Assembly: GCA_015493625.1 (NCBI GenBank)
Contig: WGCT01000322.1
Location: 1-5,753, forward strand
Source: Draconibacterium sp.
Lineage (GTDB): Bacteria > Bacteroidota > Bacteroidia > Bacteroidales > Prolixibacteraceae
Length of the DNA: 5,753 nt
Direction of reading: 5' to 3'
In this document: piece by piece, positions 1 through 5,724 of the stretch
How positions within the stretch are numbered: position 1 is the first letter of the stretch
Layout: every line of letters begins with the position of its first letter
The notes under the pieces: generated by a model
Told to the model about the DNA's origin: nothing
The model's database searches: none
The model's input: only the letters and a program-made list of their open reading frames with translations
Made by a program: the position numbers and the translations under genes

Positions 1-48
1 ATAAGAGACAGGGTTGGCACATTGCATCGCGAAAATAGTCAACCCAAA

Positions 49-735
49 TTAAACATCGTCGGCAGAAAAAGTAAAGCCTAAACGTTTACCGGTTGCTATT
101 TTCGAGTGATTAATTTTTTGTTTCATTTGGTCAACTGTGGCTACTTTTATCTGTTCGTAAGCAGGAACGAGTAAATCGAACTCAATACTAAACTGAATAG
201 CTGTTTCAACAATTTGACGAACAACCCCCGGCGACACCGTATCGATAGCGAAATCTTTTACGGTCTCTTCGGTCTGATTTTTCCCTTCAACAAAAAAATG
301 ATTGTCTTTATTTACAAAGATACGTGCTATCAAATATCCCACATCGTTATTCCGGTTGTATTTAAACGAATCGGCTAAAAAATTGTAGATATTTATTGTT
401 CCGCAATACGAACGCATCGGGTCTTCATCAACATATTTTGTTTTCCACACCGGATGATTATCGTCGAATTCGAACACATTCGAGTGCATACTAAAAATTA
501 GCACATCGCCACCTATTTTAAACTCCACATCGAATGGTCCGCGTTCTTTAAAAACAGGCAGTACCGGCGTTGGAACTTTACCTTTAACAACTTTCAAATA
601 GTCCGTTTCCAACTGTTTCAATACTTTTTTTAGTATTGTAAATGTTTTTTTTGTATTCTGATAAACCTTTTGCTTTTCCGTCGATTTAATTATCAGCGCC
701 TCTAAAATCGATGCTCTTGTCTCTTTATCTGTCAT
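49..735 (-). CDS. Conserved-looking cytoplasmic protein of unknown function, 228 aa
   Basis: I do not recognise this family. The 228-residue product has no signal peptide, lipobox or hydrophobic membrane segment, so it is probably cytoplasmic. Residues 5-50 are Lys/Glu-rich and look helical, possibly coiled coil. Residues 65-150 alternate hydrophobic and polar residues and look beta-rich (for example FDVEFKIGGDVLIFSMHSN, then YCGTINIYNFLADSF). Residues 153-215 look helical again, followed by a short tail ending in SADDV. There is one Cys (111) and no recognisable catalytic motif. The start at 735 is supported by the in-frame ATG behind an A/T-rich leader (GTAAATTTTTTTAAA) with no Shine-Dalgarno sequence, which is usual in Bacteroidota. 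The gene lies downstream of proS on the same strand but is separated from it by a strong terminator and a candidate promoter, so it is probably its own transcription unit. The ordinary composition and full-length frame argue for a real gene; the function is unknown. Confidence 0.85.
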   Translation of the reverse strand: MTDKETRASILEALIIKSTEKQKVYQNTKKTFTILKKVLKQLETDYLKVVKGKVPTPVLPVFKERGPFDVEFKIGGDVLIFSMHSNVFEFDDNHPVWKTKYVDEDPMRSYCGTINIYNFLADSFKYNRNNDVGYLIARIFVNKDNHFFVEGKNQTEETVKDFAIDTVSPGVVRQIVETAIQFSIEFDLLVPAYEQIKVATVDQMKQKINHSKIATGKRLGFTFSADDV

Positions 736-756
736 TTTAAAAAAATTTACATGAAC

Positions 757-781
757 TACTCAAACCTGTATGATTTGAGTA
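757..781. promoter_or_regulatory. Perfect 8-bp inverted repeat ahead of the 228-aa gene (operator or leader hairpin candidate)
   Basis: TACTCAAA (757-764) and TTTGAGTA (774-781) are exact reverse complements separated by 9 bp. The outer edge touches the candidate -7 element of the gene starting at 735, so the repeat would cover the transcription start and early leader. The dyad could be a binding site for a dimeric regulator or a small hairpin in the 5' leader. The symmetry is directly visible; the regulatory role is inference. Confidence 0.4.
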
Positions 782-814
782 TAAAAGTACACAAAGCAAA
801 GTTGCAAACAAAAA
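782..814 (-). promoter_or_regulatory. Candidate Bacteroidota-type promoter for the 228-aa gene
   Basis: On the minus strand TTTTTG (814-809) is followed after 19 bp by TACTTTTA (789-782), which matches 7 of 8 positions of the Bacteroidota -7 element TAnnTTTG. The spacing fits the known TTTG/-33 to TAnnTTTG/-7 architecture. The start codon lies 46 bp downstream. The -33 element shares its T-run with the U-tract of the proS terminator. It is weak by itself, because A/T-rich DNA gives such matches by chance; the position between a terminator and a gene is what supports it. Confidence 0.35.
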
Positions 815-841
815 GAAAGCAACCCGTTTTGAGCTGCTTTC
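810..841 (-). terminator. Rho-independent terminator of proS
   Basis: Read on the minus strand, GAAAGCAGC (841-833) pairs with GTTGCTTTC (823-815) over nine positions with one mismatch, around a 9-nt loop. The stem is followed at once by TTTTT (814-810), then G and TTT. It begins 22 bp after the proS stop codon, the expected position. This is a textbook intrinsic terminator and separates proS from the downstream 228-aa gene. Confidence 0.8.
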
Positions 842-863
842 AATAAATCATTCCTTTTTTCTT

Positions 864-2336
864 TTAGTATGCTTGCGCAAATAATACTCTTCGTTTCGAT
901 GGTTTTCCCGAGAATATACAAACTCCCTCTTCCTCCTCGTATTCTAAAGGCAGGCACCGGATTGTTGCTTTTGTTTCGTTTTTAATCCGCTCTTCTGTTT
1001 CCGAAGTTCCATCCCAGTGTGCTAAAACAAAGCCTCCTTTTTTAACGGCTTTTTTAAACGCATCATAAGTGTCGACTTTTACTGTATTCTCTGCCCTGAA
1101 ATTCAACGCCTTTGCATAGATATTTTCCTGAATTTCATCGAGTAAGTTTTCTATATATTCATCAACTCCTTCAATAGAGGTTACGTTTTTCTCAAGAGTA
1201 TCGCGGCGGGCAATTTCCACTGTTCCATTTTCGAGGTCACGGGGTCCGATTGCAATTCGTACCGGCACACCTTTTAATTCGTACTCGGCAAATTTCCAAC
1301 CCGGTTTCCGGTTGTCTTTATCATCGTACCGAACCGAAATTCCCTTGACTTTCAGTTTTGAAACAATTTCGTTTACTTTTTCCGAGATTGCTGCCAGCTG
1401 CTCCTCATTACGATAAATGGGAACTATTACAACCTGATATGGAGCCAATTTTGGGGGAAGCACCAGCCCCTTATCGTCGGAGTGAGCCATTATTAATGCT
1501 CCCATTAAACGAGTAGAAACGCCCCACGATGTTGCCCACACATAATCTTCAGTTCCCTCTTTGCTTGCAAATTTTACATCGAAAGCTTTGGCGAAATTTT
1601 GCCCTAAAAAGTGCGATGTTCCCGACTGCAACGCTTTTCCATCTTGCATTAAAGCCTCGATGGTATAGGTTTCTAACGCACCGGCAAATCGCTCGTTATC
1701 GGTTTTTGTTCCTTTTATTACAGGCAGTGCCATAAAATTTTCGGCAAAATCGGCATAAACATTAATCATCTGTTTTGTTTCGTCAATTGCTTCTTGTTTG
1801 GTTGCGTGTGCCGTGTGTCCTTCTTGCCATAAAAATTCGGCAGTACGCAAAAACAGACGGGTACGCATCTCCCAACGCACAACATTTGCCCACTGGTTAA
1901 TTAATATTGGTAAATCTCTATACGACTGAATCCAGTTTTTATATGTATTCCAGATAATGGTTTCCGAAGTTGGTCGAACAATAAGTTCCTCTTCGAGTTT
2001 TGCATCGGGGTCAACCATTACACCACCATTTACCTCATCGTTTTTTAAACGGTAATGCGTTACCACTGCACACTCTTTTGCAAATCCCTCGACGTGCGAT
2101 GCCTCTTTACTAAAAAACGATTTCGGAATAAATAACGGGAAATAAGCATTTTCGTGCCCGGTTTCTTTAAACATTCGGTCTAATTCGGCTTGCATTTTCT
2201 CCCATATTGCATAACCGTAGGGTTTAATAACCATACTTCCACGTACTGCCGAGTTTTCGGCAAGGTCGGCCTTAATTACCAGATCTTGATACCACTGTGA
2301 ATAATTCTCGCTTCGCGATGTTAATACTTTCGCCAT
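864..2336 (-). CDS. proS: Prolyl-tRNA synthetase, short archaeal/eukaryote-like type (EC 6.1.1.15)
   Basis: Class II aminoacyl-tRNA synthetase that charges tRNA-Pro with proline in the cytoplasm. The 490 aa length and the C-terminal end RRVLFAQAY match the short ProRS type, which lacks the ~180-residue editing insertion of E. coli-type ProRS. Visible landmarks: motif 1 region 36-71 ([12 protein letters not shown] to FPLFIPKS); the proline/ATP loop RPTSE at 121-125; motif 2 at 154-177 (RWEMRTR, then [14 protein letters not shown]); [11 protein letters not shown] at 243-253; motif 3 at 272-283 ([12 protein letters not shown], Arg276). The anticodon-binding domain spans about 300-400 (PYQVVIVPI, then [25 protein letters not shown]), and the ProRS C-terminal domain about 415-490. 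The C-terminal zinc site of the family is reduced here: the usual second CxxC reads CIFS (473-476) and the first Cys pair is absent. The start at 2336 gives the normal N-terminus ([17 protein letters not shown]). It is divergent from the lipoprotein gene and ends in its own terminator. Confidence 0.98.
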   Translation of the reverse strand: MAKVLTSRSENYSQWYQDLVIKADLAENSAVRGSMVIKPYGYAIWEKMQAELDRMFKETGHENAYFPLFIPKSFFSKEASHVEGFAKECAVVTHYRLKNDEVNGGVMVDPDAKLEEELIVRPTSETIIWNTYKNWIQSYRDLPILINQWANVVRWEMRTRLFLRTAEFLWQEGHTAHATKQEAIDETKQMINVYADFAENFMALPVIKGTKTDNERFAGALETYTIEALMQDGKALQSGTSHFLGQNFAKAFDVKFASKEGTEDYVWATSWGVSTRLMGALIMAHSDDKGLVLPPKLAPYQVVIVPIYRNEEQLAAISEKVNEIVSKLKVKGISVRYDDKDNRKPGWKFAEYELKGVPVRIAIGPRDLENGTVEIARRDTLEKNVTSIEGVDEYIENLLDEIQENIYAKALNFRAENTVKVDTYDAFKKAVKKGGFVLAHWDGTSETEERIKNETKATIRCLPLEYEEEEGVCIFSGKPSKRRVLFAQAY

Positions 2337-2376
2337 TTCTTTAATTTTGGTATAGATTTTGCTAAATCATATTAAA

Positions 2377-2408
2377 TTTTGAGATTACAAATTAAGTAAT
2401 TATTATTG
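2377..2408 (+). promoter_or_regulatory. Candidate Bacteroidota-type promoter for the lipoprotein/barrel pair
   Basis: TTTTG (2377-2381), 19 bp, then TATTATTG (2401-2408), matching TAnnTTTG at 7 of 8 positions. Spacing equals that of the candidate ahead of the 228-aa gene. It would give a leader of roughly 20 nt that includes the Shine-Dalgarno sequence at 2421-2426. Alternatives in the same gap (TAGATTTT at 2353, TAAATTTT at 2373) also match 7 of 8, so the exact start is uncertain. Confidence 0.4.
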
Positions 2409-2420
2409 ACATTAATTAAA

Positions 2421-2426
2421 GGGAGG
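2421..2426 (+). promoter_or_regulatory. Strong Shine-Dalgarno sequence of the lipoprotein gene
   Basis: GGGAGG ends 7 nt before the ATG at 2434 and contains GGAGG, the exact complement of the 16S CCUCC core. It fixes the start codon. None of the other three genes here has such a site, and Bacteroidota genes rarely do, so it is a notable local exception. Confidence 0.75.
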
Positions 2427-2433
2427 ACGAGAT

Positions 2434-3840
2434 ATGAAATCAAGATTAACATTATTTAGCGCACTACTTTTTTTACTGGGTGGATGCACAACCGGTAGCT
2501 ACACTACAGGTTCATACTCCGATGATATTTATTTCAATCCGTCTGATGTACCACCACCAATTGTAGTAACAAAACAAAAAGCTCAACCTACAAAAACAGA
2601 AAAAGTTATTATCAGTCAGACCGAGCAAAATCCTGACGGCTCAACTACAATGAACAACTACATATTCGACAATACAGATGCCGATGCGGTTGCATATAAT
2701 ATGGATCAAATGGAGTTGGAAGACAGCGATACTACTGTGTATTACGACGATGATGATTTACAATATGTAATTAATAACTACTACGATGGCGACGATCTAG
2801 ATTATGCTTACAGAATCAGACGTTTCCACAATCCATATTTTTACGATCCTTTTTATTGGGATAGCTGGTATTACGATCCCTATTATTATTCACCCTTTTC
2901 GTTCTCGTTTAGTTGTGGATGGGGAGGTTACCCTTATTATGGCTGGGGTGGTGGTTACTGGGGAGGCTATTATCCTCCATACTGGGGAGGTTATCCACCA
3001 TACTGGGGAGGCTATCCTCCTTACTATCCCGGATATCCTGTATATCCGGTCTACCCGGTTTATCCCAGTGAAGGTTACACATATGGACAAAGAAGATCGA
3101 CAGGAACTACCGTTGCAAGGAACGATGGTCGAAGATCGACATCGGGATCAATTGCAAACAATAGTTTGGCAAGAAATAAAAGTGGAAGCAGTACAGTTTC
3201 TGCCTCTTCAAGAAGATCTACTTCACGGTCGGGAGTAAGCAACAGTTCCGGAAGAAACAATACAAAAGCTGCTTCAACCAAAGTATTAACAGAACGGAGA
3301 AGGAGCACCGGCTATATACGCCCTGCAGAAACAAGAAAAAGTGCAAATACAAACAGGTCGAAAAATTATGCACGTTCAGGCAGTTCTCACCGAAGCACCG
3401 TCTCTTCGCGCACACAAAAATACTCTCGTCCGGGGTCTACTTCCAGTGGAAGAAGTTACACTCGGCCAAGTACAAGTTCGTATGCAAGAAATAGCTACTC
3501 GAAACCAAGGGTTATTAACAAAAGCGGCACCTCTTCAAAATCGAGATATGTAAGCCCGAGATCGACTTCGAGCTACAACAAATCATACAGAACCAGTTCA
3601 ACATACAGCAGAAGTTCAAGTAGCGGACGCTCATCGAGAAGCTACAGAGCTCCTTCATCATCGTCATCACGTTCTCGTTCAAGTTCAAGCTATCGTTCAT
3701 CTCCATCGCGTAGCAGCAGTAGCAGTTACCGGAGCAGCGGAAGCAGTTACCGGAGCAGCGGATCGTCATATTCGGGTGGTTCAAGAAGTTCAGGCAGCAG
3801 AGGTGGTGGTGGAACAAGATCATCTTCGGGAAGGAGATAG
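2434..3840 (+). CDS. Low-complexity lipoprotein: acidic, Tyr/Gly/Pro-repeat and Ser/Arg-rich regions
   Basis: The 468-aa product starts with a type II signal peptide (MKSRLTLFSALLFLLGGC; lipobox LGGC, lipidated Cys18), so it should be anchored in the envelope, probably the outer membrane. The residues after Cys18 (TTGSYTTGSY) lack the early acidic cluster of Bacteroidota surface-export signals, so a periplasm-facing position is more likely. Layout: 19-80 polar linker; 82-124 acidic (contains YYDDDD and DGDDLD); 125-215 aromatic (Tyr/Trp/Phe) with Gly and Pro, including PPYWGGY repeats near 181-194 and YPV three times at 201-209; 216-468 Ser/Arg-rich, by hand count about 90 Ser and 41 Arg in the last 248 residues with only three acidic residues. 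Apart from Cys18 the only cysteine is 161. No enzyme domain is visible. The gene has a strong Shine-Dalgarno sequence and lies 43 bp ahead of a FadL-like barrel gene, probably in one operon. Function unknown; a disordered, polyanion-binding or scaffold role would be speculation. Confidence 0.9.
   Translation: MKSRLTLFSALLFLLGGCTTGSYTTGSYSDDIYFNPSDVPPPIVVTKQKAQPTKTEKVIISQTEQNPDGSTTMNNYIFDNTDADAVAYNMDQMELEDSDTTVYYDDDDLQYVINNYYDGDDLDYAYRIRRFHNPYFYDPFYWDSWYYDPYYYSPFSFSFSCGWGGYPYYGWGGGYWGGYYPPYWGGYPPYWGGYPPYYPGYPVYPVYPVYPSEGYTYGQRRSTGTTVARNDGRRSTSGSIANNSLARNKSGSSTVSASSRRSTSRSGVSNSSGRNNTKAASTKVLTERRRSTGYIRPAETRKSANTNRSKNYARSGSSHRSTVSSRTQKYSRPGSTSSGRSYTRPSTSSYARNSYSKPRVINKSGTSSKSRYVSPRSTSSYNKSYRTSSTYSRSSSSGRSSRSYRAPSSSSSRSRSSSSYRSSPSRSSSSSYRSSGSSYRSSGSSYSGGSRSSGSRGGGGTRSSSGRR
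2956..3069 (+). repeat. Tyr/Gly/Pro-coding internal repeats of the lipoprotein
   Basis: TACTGGGGAGG occurs at 2956, 2980 and 3001, that is at 24- and 21-bp steps, all in frame and coding YWGGY with intervening PP. It is followed by three YPV units (3034-3060). The YPV codons differ in every copy (TAT CCT GTA, TAT CCG GTC, TAC CCG GTT), so that part is conserved in protein rather than DNA, unlike the nearly identical YWGG units. Confidence 0.8.
3721..3762 (+). repeat. Perfect 21-bp tandem duplication in the Ser/Arg-rich tail
   Basis: Positions 3721-3741 and 3742-3762 are identical (each starts AGCAGTTACCGG and ends AGCAGCGGA) and in frame, coding SSYRSSG twice (residues 430-443). Exact identity in a region with otherwise mixed Ser codons points to a recent duplication and a site where copy number could vary between strains. 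Confidence 0.9.
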
Positions 3841-3883
3841 ATTACAACACTCATCGTATTATATTAACTAAAATTATTTTATC

Positions 3884-5377
3884 ATGAAACGATATTTTAT
3901 TCTATTCATAATAACTATTCTAATGCCATTTTTTATTCAGGCACAAGATTTAGCCGATGCTTTACGCTTCTCGCAACTTCAAACACAGGGGACAGCACGA
4001 GCCGGCGCAATGGGAAATGCATTTGGAGCATTGGGTGGCGATTTCACATCGGTTAGTATTAATCCGGCAGGCATCGGATTGTATCGTTCCGACGAAGTTA
4101 CAATCACTCCAAAATCGAGTCATACACGAACAGAAAGTTCGTACTGGAATTCGGGAGCTGAAGATACAGACTATAAATTCACACTCAATAATTTTAGTTA
4201 TGTTTCAGCAATTCCGGCTTCGTCGGGGAGTGAACTGGGACTGATAAGCATTAATCTGGGAATTGGCTACAACCGTCTAAAAGAGTTTAATAGCAATGCA
4301 TTTGCAATTGGAAATAATATAAATGGATCGTACCTCGACTACTTTGCCGACAATGCAAACCGTGGTATTTGGTCGGATCATTACGAAGAGCTGGCTTGGA
4401 AAACAGATGTTCTTTTAAAAGATGAAAATACGGGTGAATACTGGCACGACATTCAGGATGCCGGTTATGGACAAAACCAACGCAAATCGATATCGAAAAG
4501 TGGTTCGATTGACGAATATTCGTTTGCTGTTGGCGTGAACTTTAACCATAAACTGTATTTGGGAGCTTCGTTTGGAATGACAAACGTATATTACCGCGAA
4601 TCGACAACCATTTACGAAAACGATGCTCAGGAAAATATTCCCTATTTAAGCAACTTTACCTTTAATAGCTATTTAAAAACTTACGGGTACGGAAATAATT
4701 TTAAATTCGGATTAATTTATAAACCCGTACAGGCAATCAGGCTGGGAGTCTCAATACATACACCTACCTGGTACAGGCTGCACGATTCGTTTGAAACGTC
4801 GATGCAAAGCTCACTCACTTACGACGACGGTTCGGGAAACTACAACGAGCGTTCGCCTCTTAACTATTACGACTACCGGCTGGAAACTCCTTTAAGAACA
4901 ACTTTCAGCGGAGCTTTTGTAATTGCAAAAAAAGGGTTAATTAGTATTGATTATGAGCTAATAAATTATGGCATGGCAAAACTCCGAAATGGTGGCGATG
5001 GGTACAACTTCAACCAGGAGAATATCGACATTTCTGAAGCTTATAAAACTTCTGGAAATTTAAGAGTTGGTGGAGAGCTGTTAATCAGCAAAGCAATTAG
5101 TTTACGCGGAGGATACGAATATCAGCAGTCGGCATTTAATACAAATGCATTTGGAGCTGCACAACCAAATTCGAATGCGAACTTAATGGTTTATTCAGGG
5201 GGATTAGGATTTAAATCAGGTCTGTTTTTTGCCGATATTGCCTACCGATATTCAACTATAAATTATTACGATTATCCTTACTCAACTCCGGTTTCTGAAG
5301 ATTTTCCCGCTCCTAAAATAATAAGTTTTAAAGCCATTAAAAACGATGTGCTTTTAACTATTGGGTACAAGTTTTAA
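3884..5377 (+). CDS. FadL/OmpP1/TodX-family outer-membrane beta-barrel (hydrophobic-compound transporter-like)
   Basis: The 497-aa product has a Sec signal peptide with likely cleavage after A20 (FFIQA then QDLADALRFS). The mature N-terminus has the family signature: ARAGAMGNAFGALGGDFTSVSINPAGIGLYR at 39-68, including the NPAG motif. From about 95 onward there are repeated amphipathic beta strands (for example YSFAVGVNFNHKLYLGASFGMT at 212-233 and LRVGGELLISKAISLRGGYEYQ at 393-414), and the chain ends in LTIGYKF with the terminal Phe expected for BAM-assembled barrels. FadL relatives move long-chain fatty acids or aromatic hydrocarbons across the outer membrane; Bacteroidota members are often labelled hemin receptor on thin evidence. 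The substrate cannot be read from sequence. The leader is A/T-rich without a Shine-Dalgarno sequence. With only 43 bp after the lipoprotein stop and no terminator or promoter seen between, co-transcription is likely. Family call strong, transport substrate unknown. Confidence 0.9.
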   Translation: MKRYFILFIITILMPFFIQAQDLADALRFSQLQTQGTARAGAMGNAFGALGGDFTSVSINPAGIGLYRSDEVTITPKSSHTRTESSYWNSGAEDTDYKFTLNNFSYVSAIPASSGSELGLISINLGIGYNRLKEFNSNAFAIGNNINGSYLDYFADNANRGIWSDHYEELAWKTDVLLKDENTGEYWHDIQDAGYGQNQRKSISKSGSIDEYSFAVGVNFNHKLYLGASFGMTNVYYRESTTIYENDAQENIPYLSNFTFNSYLKTYGYGNNFKFGLIYKPVQAIRLGVSIHTPTWYRLHDSFETSMQSSLTYDDGSGNYNERSPLNYYDYRLETPLRTTFSGAFVIAKKGLISIDYELINYGMAKLRNGGDGYNFNQENIDISEAYKTSGNLRVGGELLISKAISLRGGYEYQQSAFNTNAFGAAQPNSNANLMVYSGGLGFKSGLFFADIAYRYSTINYYDYPYSTPVSEDFPAPKIISFKAIKNDVLLTIGYKF

Positions 5378-5541
5378 AAAAAGATAAGTCCACTTTAGAC
5401 AAAACACGGAGTCACTTCATAATCTGTATTGGTTCAATATTTAAACGTAATTTTAAGAAAGTATAGAACATACCTCCCACGTTCGATAAAAAGCGGGAAA
5501 AGAATATATAAATTAAGATAGACAATTAGCAGATGAAAAAT

Positions 5542-5567
5542 AGCAGGTGCTGCAAAAACCTGTTTTT
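5542..5567 (+). terminator. Possible terminator of the lipoprotein/barrel operon
   Basis: AGCAGGT (5542-5548) pairs with ACCTGTT (5558-5564), seven pairs including one G-U, around a 9-nt loop, and runs into T residues to 5567. It lies 164 bp after the barrel stop codon, farther than usual, and the stem is short. A local AGCA/TGCT fold competes with it. Nothing better is visible closer to the stop. Confidence 0.35.
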
Positions 5568-5587
5568 AGCCAAATCTCAAATAAAAC

Positions 5588-5611
5588 ACTATGGACTAAA
5601 AGCACCATAGT
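5588..5611. repeat. Hairpin with T-runs on both strands (REP-like or bidirectional terminator)
   Basis: ACTATGG (5588-5594) and CCATAGT (5605-5611) are exact reverse complements around a 10-nt loop. On the plus strand the stem continues into TTTAT; on the minus strand into GTTTTAT. It could therefore terminate transcription from both sides. Its right arm and tail, CATAGTTTTA, recur at 5722-5731. Confidence 0.5.
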
Positions 5612-5621
5612 TTTATACGAT

Positions 5622-5636
5622 GAATGAAATTCATTC
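5622..5636. repeat. Perfect 15-bp palindrome
   Basis: GAATGAA, a single central A, then TTCATTC: a complete inverted repeat with no usable loop for a long hairpin, although a five-pair stem with a 5-nt loop is possible. It may be a protein-binding site or part of the repeat element around it. Confidence 0.6.
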
Positions 5637-5677
5637 TTTATTCAAAATCTCAAATCGTTAATCATCATTCGACATTC
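5633..5677 (+). repeat. Seven A(A/T)TC cores at ~7-bp spacing (degenerate heptad array)
   Basis: ATTC or AATC begins at 5633, 5640, 5646, 5653, 5660, 5667 and 5674, giving steps of 7, 6, 7, 7, 7 and 7. The last five form back-to-back heptamers AAAATCT, CAAATCG, TTAATCA, TCATTCG, ACATTCA (5644-5678). No open frame uses it. The phase is directly visible; its meaning is unknown. Confidence 0.55.
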
Positions 5678-5708
5678 ACTCTCTAGATTTTTTAGAAGCT
5701 AAAGCAAG

Positions 5709-5724
5709 ATGCACTAAAGTGCAT
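5709..5724. repeat. Second hairpin of the same type near the window end
   Basis: ATGCACT (5709-5715) and AGTGCAT (5718-5724) are exact reverse complements (as a hairpin, ATGCAC/GTGCAT with loop TAAA), followed by AGTTTTA. It shares ACTAAA and CATAGTTTTA in the same order with the hairpin at 5588-5611. A smaller dyad TTTAG/CTAAA lies just upstream at 5691-5703. Confidence 0.5.

Larger units (their letters stand above)
2337..2433. promoter_or_regulatory. Divergent intergenic region between proS and the lipoprotein gene
   Basis: This 97-bp A/T-rich gap must hold the proS promoter (minus) and the promoter of the plus-strand pair. On the minus strand I see only poor matches to TAnnTTTG (for example TTAATTTG at 2395-2388, without a well-spaced -33 element), so I do not assign the proS promoter. 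I see no riboswitch, T-box leader or long stem-loop upstream of proS, so nothing points to tRNA-dependent control. Confidence 0.5.
5572..5655. repeat. 11-bp direct repeat enclosing a hairpin/palindrome block
   Basis: AAATCTCAAAT occurs at 5572-5582 and again at 5645-5655. The 62 bp between them contain one hairpin and one perfect palindrome. The arrangement resembles a small inserted element flanked by a target duplication, but the second copy also fits the phase of the 7-bp periodic run, so it may be a product of that repeat instead. Confidence 0.5.

Noticed and set aside
11..45. GGGTTG/CAACCC dyad downstream of the 228-aa gene, as a possible terminator
   Set aside because: The stem is only 6 bp with a 23-nt loop and no T-run follows on the minus strand (TGTCTCTTAT). 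It is too weak to call, and the window edge cuts off further context.
760..957. Minus-strand open frame crossing the proS end and the intergenic region
   Set aside because: It overlaps the proS 3' end in another frame and runs through the proS terminator; its composition is unconvincing and it has no leader.
2337..2433. T-box or other leader RNA controlling proS
   Set aside because: The gap is only 97 bp and is A/T-rich without a T-box motif, specifier stem or terminator/antiterminator pair.
2804..3823. Open frames overlapping the lipoprotein gene in other frames and on the minus strand (for example 2804-3238 plus and 3515-3823 minus)
   Set aside because: They are by-products of the low-complexity codons: Ser/Arg and Gly/Tyr repeats rarely create stops in other frames. 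They have no plausible starts or leaders and lie inside a gene with a lipobox and a strong ribosome binding site.
3884..5377. Hemin receptor as the specific function of the barrel
   Set aside because: The label is common for Bacteroidota members of this family, but nothing in this sequence shows heme binding or a TonB-dependent receptor plug. Only the FadL/OmpP1 family can be supported.
5476..5500. TCCCAC/GCGGGA dyad as a terminator for the barrel gene
   Set aside because: There is a mismatch in the stem, and A-rich rather than T-rich sequence follows on the plus strand, so it lacks the tail of an intrinsic terminator.
5533..5610. 25-codon open frame (MKNSRCCKNLFLAKSQIKHY...) in the 3' non-coding region
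   Set aside because: No Shine-Dalgarno sequence or promoter match, and it runs straight through the terminator-like hairpin and into the hairpin at 5588-5611, whose right arm contains its stop codon. Best explained as chance.
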